From the NCBI GenBank assembly GCA_023480605.1, contig JAMCWS010000432.1, positions 1 through 8,631 on the forward strand: 8,631 nt of DNA, in the 5' to 3' direction. The position numbers and the translations under genes are program-made. A model generated the notes under the pieces. That model had not been told where the DNA came from, did not search any database, and worked only from the letters and a program-made list of their open reading frames with translations. The stretch comes from a bacterium (GTDB taxonomy: Bacteria; Sumerlaeota; Sumerlaeia; MVZB01). Positions 6,533 through 8,631 of the stretch are shown here, in pieces (position 1 is the stretch's first letter; each line of letters opens with the position of its first letter).

Positions 6533-8128
6533 ATGATGTCAAAGCTGGCGTTATGGGCGATCGCGGTTTGTCTGTCCCCGAGCGTCTGGACGGGAGGCGC
6601 CGCGCGCGCCGAAGGCGAGTCCGGACTGGCCCGAAAGATCGTATTCATCGCGGGTAAAAAGAGTCACGGACCCGGGGCGCACGAATATGAGATGGACGCC
6701 AACCTGGTCAAGTTCTGCCTCGACCATGCCGCCAATCTCAAGGGATTGCGAACCGAGGTGCACTTCGACGGCTGGCCGCTCGATCCGGCCACGCTGGATG
6801 ACGCCGACACGATCGTCGTGGACAGCGACGGATCTAATTTCGGGGTTGAGAATAATCCGTTGCTGCGGGGCGATCACATGACCGTTCTGCAAAAACAGAT
6901 GCAACGCGGTTGCGGACTGGTCATCCTTCACTACACCACGTTCGTGCCCAGCGAGGGGACCGGCGAGCAGTTTCTGGAATGGGTGGGGGGGTATTTCGAT
7001 TACGAAAAGGGCGACGCGCCCAACCACTGGTACTCCAAAATCACCAATGCCAAGGCGGAAGTGACCCCCGCTTCGCCCGCGCACCCGGTCTGCCGCGGCC
7101 TGAAGCCGTTTACCCTCGCCGAGGAATTCTATCATCACATGCGCTTCCGGGACCCTGACCCCCGCCGGACGCCGGTCCTGACGGTGAAACTACCGGGCGA
7201 GACTCAAGACCAGACGGTGGCCTGGGCGGTCCAGCGCGCCGACGGCGGCCGGGGATTCGTCTACACCGGCGGCCATTCCCACGACAACTGGAAGCTTGAG
7301 AACTATCGCCGGATGATTCTCAACGGCATCGCCTGGTCGGCCCACGGCGAAGTGCCCGAGTCCGGCGTGGAGTCGCCCTTGCCGCCCCCCTTCCCGCGTC
7401 CGGAAGCGAAGGCCGGCAGACCGGTCAAGGCTGTCATTGTGTCCGGACTCAACACGCCGCCCATCGGCTCGGGCGCGATTCACCCGGAGACGAAGGAAGG
7501 CGTGATGCGGGCGTTGCGTGAAGATCCGCTATTTGAGGTTGAAATGGTTACCGACCCCGAGTTTCTGGCCTCGCCCAAGTTGTTCGAGTATGACCTGGTG
7601 CTGCCCGATGAATGCTATTGGTCCAAGGCCGGCCTGAGCGAGGCGGCCAAGGCCGGGCTCGTCCGGTTCGTCTCCGAGGGAGGCGGCCTGGCCATCATCC
7701 ATTTCGCCGACGGCGCGTTCACGGCCTCACCCAAGCCGCTGCCGGCTGAAAACGACTGGCCCCAATACCGGGAGATGTGCCGGCGGGTTTGGATCGAGGG
7801 CAAGAGCCGGCACGACGCTTACGGCCCGTTCCATGTGGACATTACGCCTCTCAAGCACCCGATAACCGATGGCATGAAGGGCTTCGACACCGTGGACGAA
7901 CTTTACTTCGACCAACAGGGGCCGCAGCCCATCGTGCCGCTGGCGACGGCCCGCGCCAAGGGCTCGGGCAAGGACGAACCGCTGGCCTTCGCTTACAGCT
8001 ACGGCAAGGGGCGGGTTTTCCAGGACCTGCTGGGCCACAACGCCCAGTCATTCGATAGTCCGGGGGTGCGGGAATTGGTGCGGCGCGGCTGCGCCTGGGC
8101 CGCCGGGCGGTCGCCGCAGGCAAAATAG
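6533..8128 (+). CDS. Secreted protein with two tandem ThuA domains
   Basis: A 531-residue protein. The signal peptide has a hydrophobic segment in the first 20 residues and an ARA-E cleavage motif, so export by Sec is likely. Domain 1 (about 35-275) begins KIVFIAGKKSHGPGAHEY, carries the GCGLVILHY strand and the EEFYHH segment, and ends with YTGGHSHDNW and NGIAWSA. Domain 2 (about 298-525) begins VKAVIVSG, carries GGGLAIIHFADG, HPITDGM, DELYF and YGKGRVF, then LGHN and CAWAAG. Both match the ThuA family, a class I glutamine-amidotransferase-like fold named after rhizobial trehalose utilisation. The family is common as secreted proteins in Planctomycetota-like bacteria and is associated with sugar, especially keto-sugar, metabolism. 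Most relatives have one such domain. Exact reaction and substrate are unknown. AAGGAG (6520-6525) lies 7 bases before the ATG at 6533; the adjacent ATG at 6536 is also possible. The sugar transporter just upstream fits a carbohydrate role. Confidence 0.87.
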   Translation: MMSKLALWAIAVCLSPSVWTGGAARAEGESGLARKIVFIAGKKSHGPGAHEYEMDANLVKFCLDHAANLKGLRTEVHFDGWPLDPATLDDADTIVVDSDGSNFGVENNPLLRGDHMTVLQKQMQRGCGLVILHYTTFVPSEGTGEQFLEWVGGYFDYEKGDAPNHWYSKITNAKAEVTPASPAHPVCRGLKPFTLAEEFYHHMRFRDPDPRRTPVLTVKLPGETQDQTVAWAVQRADGGRGFVYTGGHSHDNWKLENYRRMILNGIAWSAHGEVPESGVESPLPPPFPRPEAKAGRPVKAVIVSGLNTPPIGSGAIHPETKEGVMRALREDPLFEVEMVTDPEFLASPKLFEYDLVLPDECYWSKAGLSEAAKAGLVRFVSEGGGLAIIHFADGAFTASPKPLPAENDWPQYREMCRRVWIEGKSRHDAYGPFHVDITPLKHPITDGMKGFDTVDELYFDQQGPQPIVPLATARAKGSGKDEPLAFAYSYGKGRVFQDLLGHNAQSFDSPGVRELVRRGCAWAAGRSPQAK

Positions 8129-8201
8129 GACGATTGAGACCGATAGGATTGCGGAATCCGATGGGGCCGATGGAATGGGGCGACGGACCGGCTGAGGATC
8201 G

Positions 8202-8631
8202 TTATTGGGGGCGGGCGCGGCGCAGTTCGGCGAGGGCCTGGGCGCGCAACTGGCGGAGCCGCCCGGCCGACGGTCCATGGCGCCGTTCGAATTCGCGGTA
8301 ATAGCGCCGCCCCGCGCGCCAGCGGCGCAGCAGATCGGCCGCGGCCATGAGCAGCGCCCGCGGACTGGCCAGGTAGCGCGGCAGCCAGTATTGCAGTTCG
8401 CCGCGCAGGACATAGGGCGCCTCGCGCAGCAGCGCGGCCGCCGAGTCGTGTCGCACCGCCAGCATCCAGTGGTTGGCCAGATACTTGGCACGGATCGTTC
8501 GGCGGCGCAGACCGCCCGATCCCTGCCCGCGATGCCAGGCGACCGCGCCTCCCTCAACGCCGCAGCGCAACCCAGCCCGGGCCAGACGCAGCGCCAGGTC
8601 GACCTCTTCGCCGTAGGCAAAAAAATCCTGC
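8202..8631 (-). CDS. Family 2 glycosyltransferase, C-terminal part
   Basis: About 142 residues are visible on the minus strand, ending at TAA (8202-8204); the N-terminal part lies beyond the window edge. The first visible residues, QDFFAYGEEVDLALRLARAG, hold the F-x-Y-x-E-E-x-D-L-x-x-R signature near the end of the catalytic domain in GT2 rhamnosyltransferase-like enzymes. There Glu/Asp residues contribute the catalytic base region. It continues with V-A-W-H-R-G-Q-G-S and R-x-x-Y-L-A-N-H-W, matching the family's usual H-x-x-G-x-S and R-Y-x-x-R-N segments. The tail is Arg- and Ala-rich and probably amphipathic. Such enzymes transfer sugars from nucleotide donors onto cell-surface polysaccharide precursors at the cytoplasmic membrane face. 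The true start is outside the window; a TTG at 8568-8570 is internal and would remove the signature. The gene converges on the ThuA gene with 73 bases between stops. Confidence 0.85.
   Translation of the reverse strand, partial: QDFFAYGEEVDLALRLARAGLRCGVEGGAVAWHRGQGSGGLRRRTIRAKYLANHWMLAVRHDSAAALLREAPYVLRGELQYWLPRYLASPRALLMAAADLLRRWRAGRRYYREFERRHGPSAGRLRQLRAQALAELRRARPQ

Noticed and set aside
8146..8159. Small hairpin GGATT-GCGG-AATCC between the convergent ThuA and glycosyltransferase genes, considered as a terminator
   Set aside because: The stem is only 5 bp and no T tract follows on either strand; it is too weak to call.
8048..8620. Overlapping 190-codon minus-strand frame at the right end
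   Set aside because: The other minus-strand frame (8202-8631) carries clear GT2 motifs; this one is low-complexity Arg/Ala/Pro and runs into the ThuA gene.

Overview
The window is GC-rich and bacterial. Secreted repeat proteins, a two-domain secreted ThuA protein, a lipoprotein with a probable nuclease-like fold, and ABC sugar-transporter parts built into one chain all suggest a Gram-negative heterotrophic lineage. Planctomycetota, Sumerlaeota, Hydrogenedentota or a relative would fit, but this rests on gene content and style, not on a marker gene. No rRNA, tRNA, CRISPR array, insertion sequence or phage gene was seen.

Layout. Positions 1-206 hold the C-terminal end of a small membrane protein, followed by a GC-rich hairpin (254-286). 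A recognisable promoter (327-353) precedes a secreted protein made of 14 delta-60/DUF5122-type beta-propeller repeats (429-2606). That gene ends at a strong intrinsic terminator with a T tract (2641-2682). A gap of about 330 bases without a convincing gene follows. Next is a probable two-gene unit: a lipoprotein with a divergent, probably inactive staphylococcal-nuclease-like domain (3016-3792), and 36 bases later an 833-residue protein (3829-6330). The latter joins a family 1 extracellular sugar-binding protein to a complete MalF/UgpA-type ABC permease. After about 200 bases carrying a candidate promoter and a palindrome comes a secreted protein with two ThuA domains (6533-8128). The last gene (8202-8631, minus strand) is the C-terminal part of a family 2 glycosyltransferase, convergent with the ThuA gene and cut by the window edge.

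How the genes may work together. The fused binding protein/permease should capture a sugar or oligosaccharide outside the membrane and pass it inward. It needs an ATPase and probably a second (MalG-like) permease, and neither is in this window. The lipoprotein directly upstream is probably co-transcribed and may act at the same membrane surface. The ThuA protein also points to carbohydrate metabolism but has its own upstream region. The propeller protein is separated by a terminator and is probably an independent secreted or surface protein.

The most unusual items are the binding protein-permease fusion, its lipoprotein partner that appears to have lost nuclease residues, and the exact 48-codon periodicity of the 14-repeat propeller.
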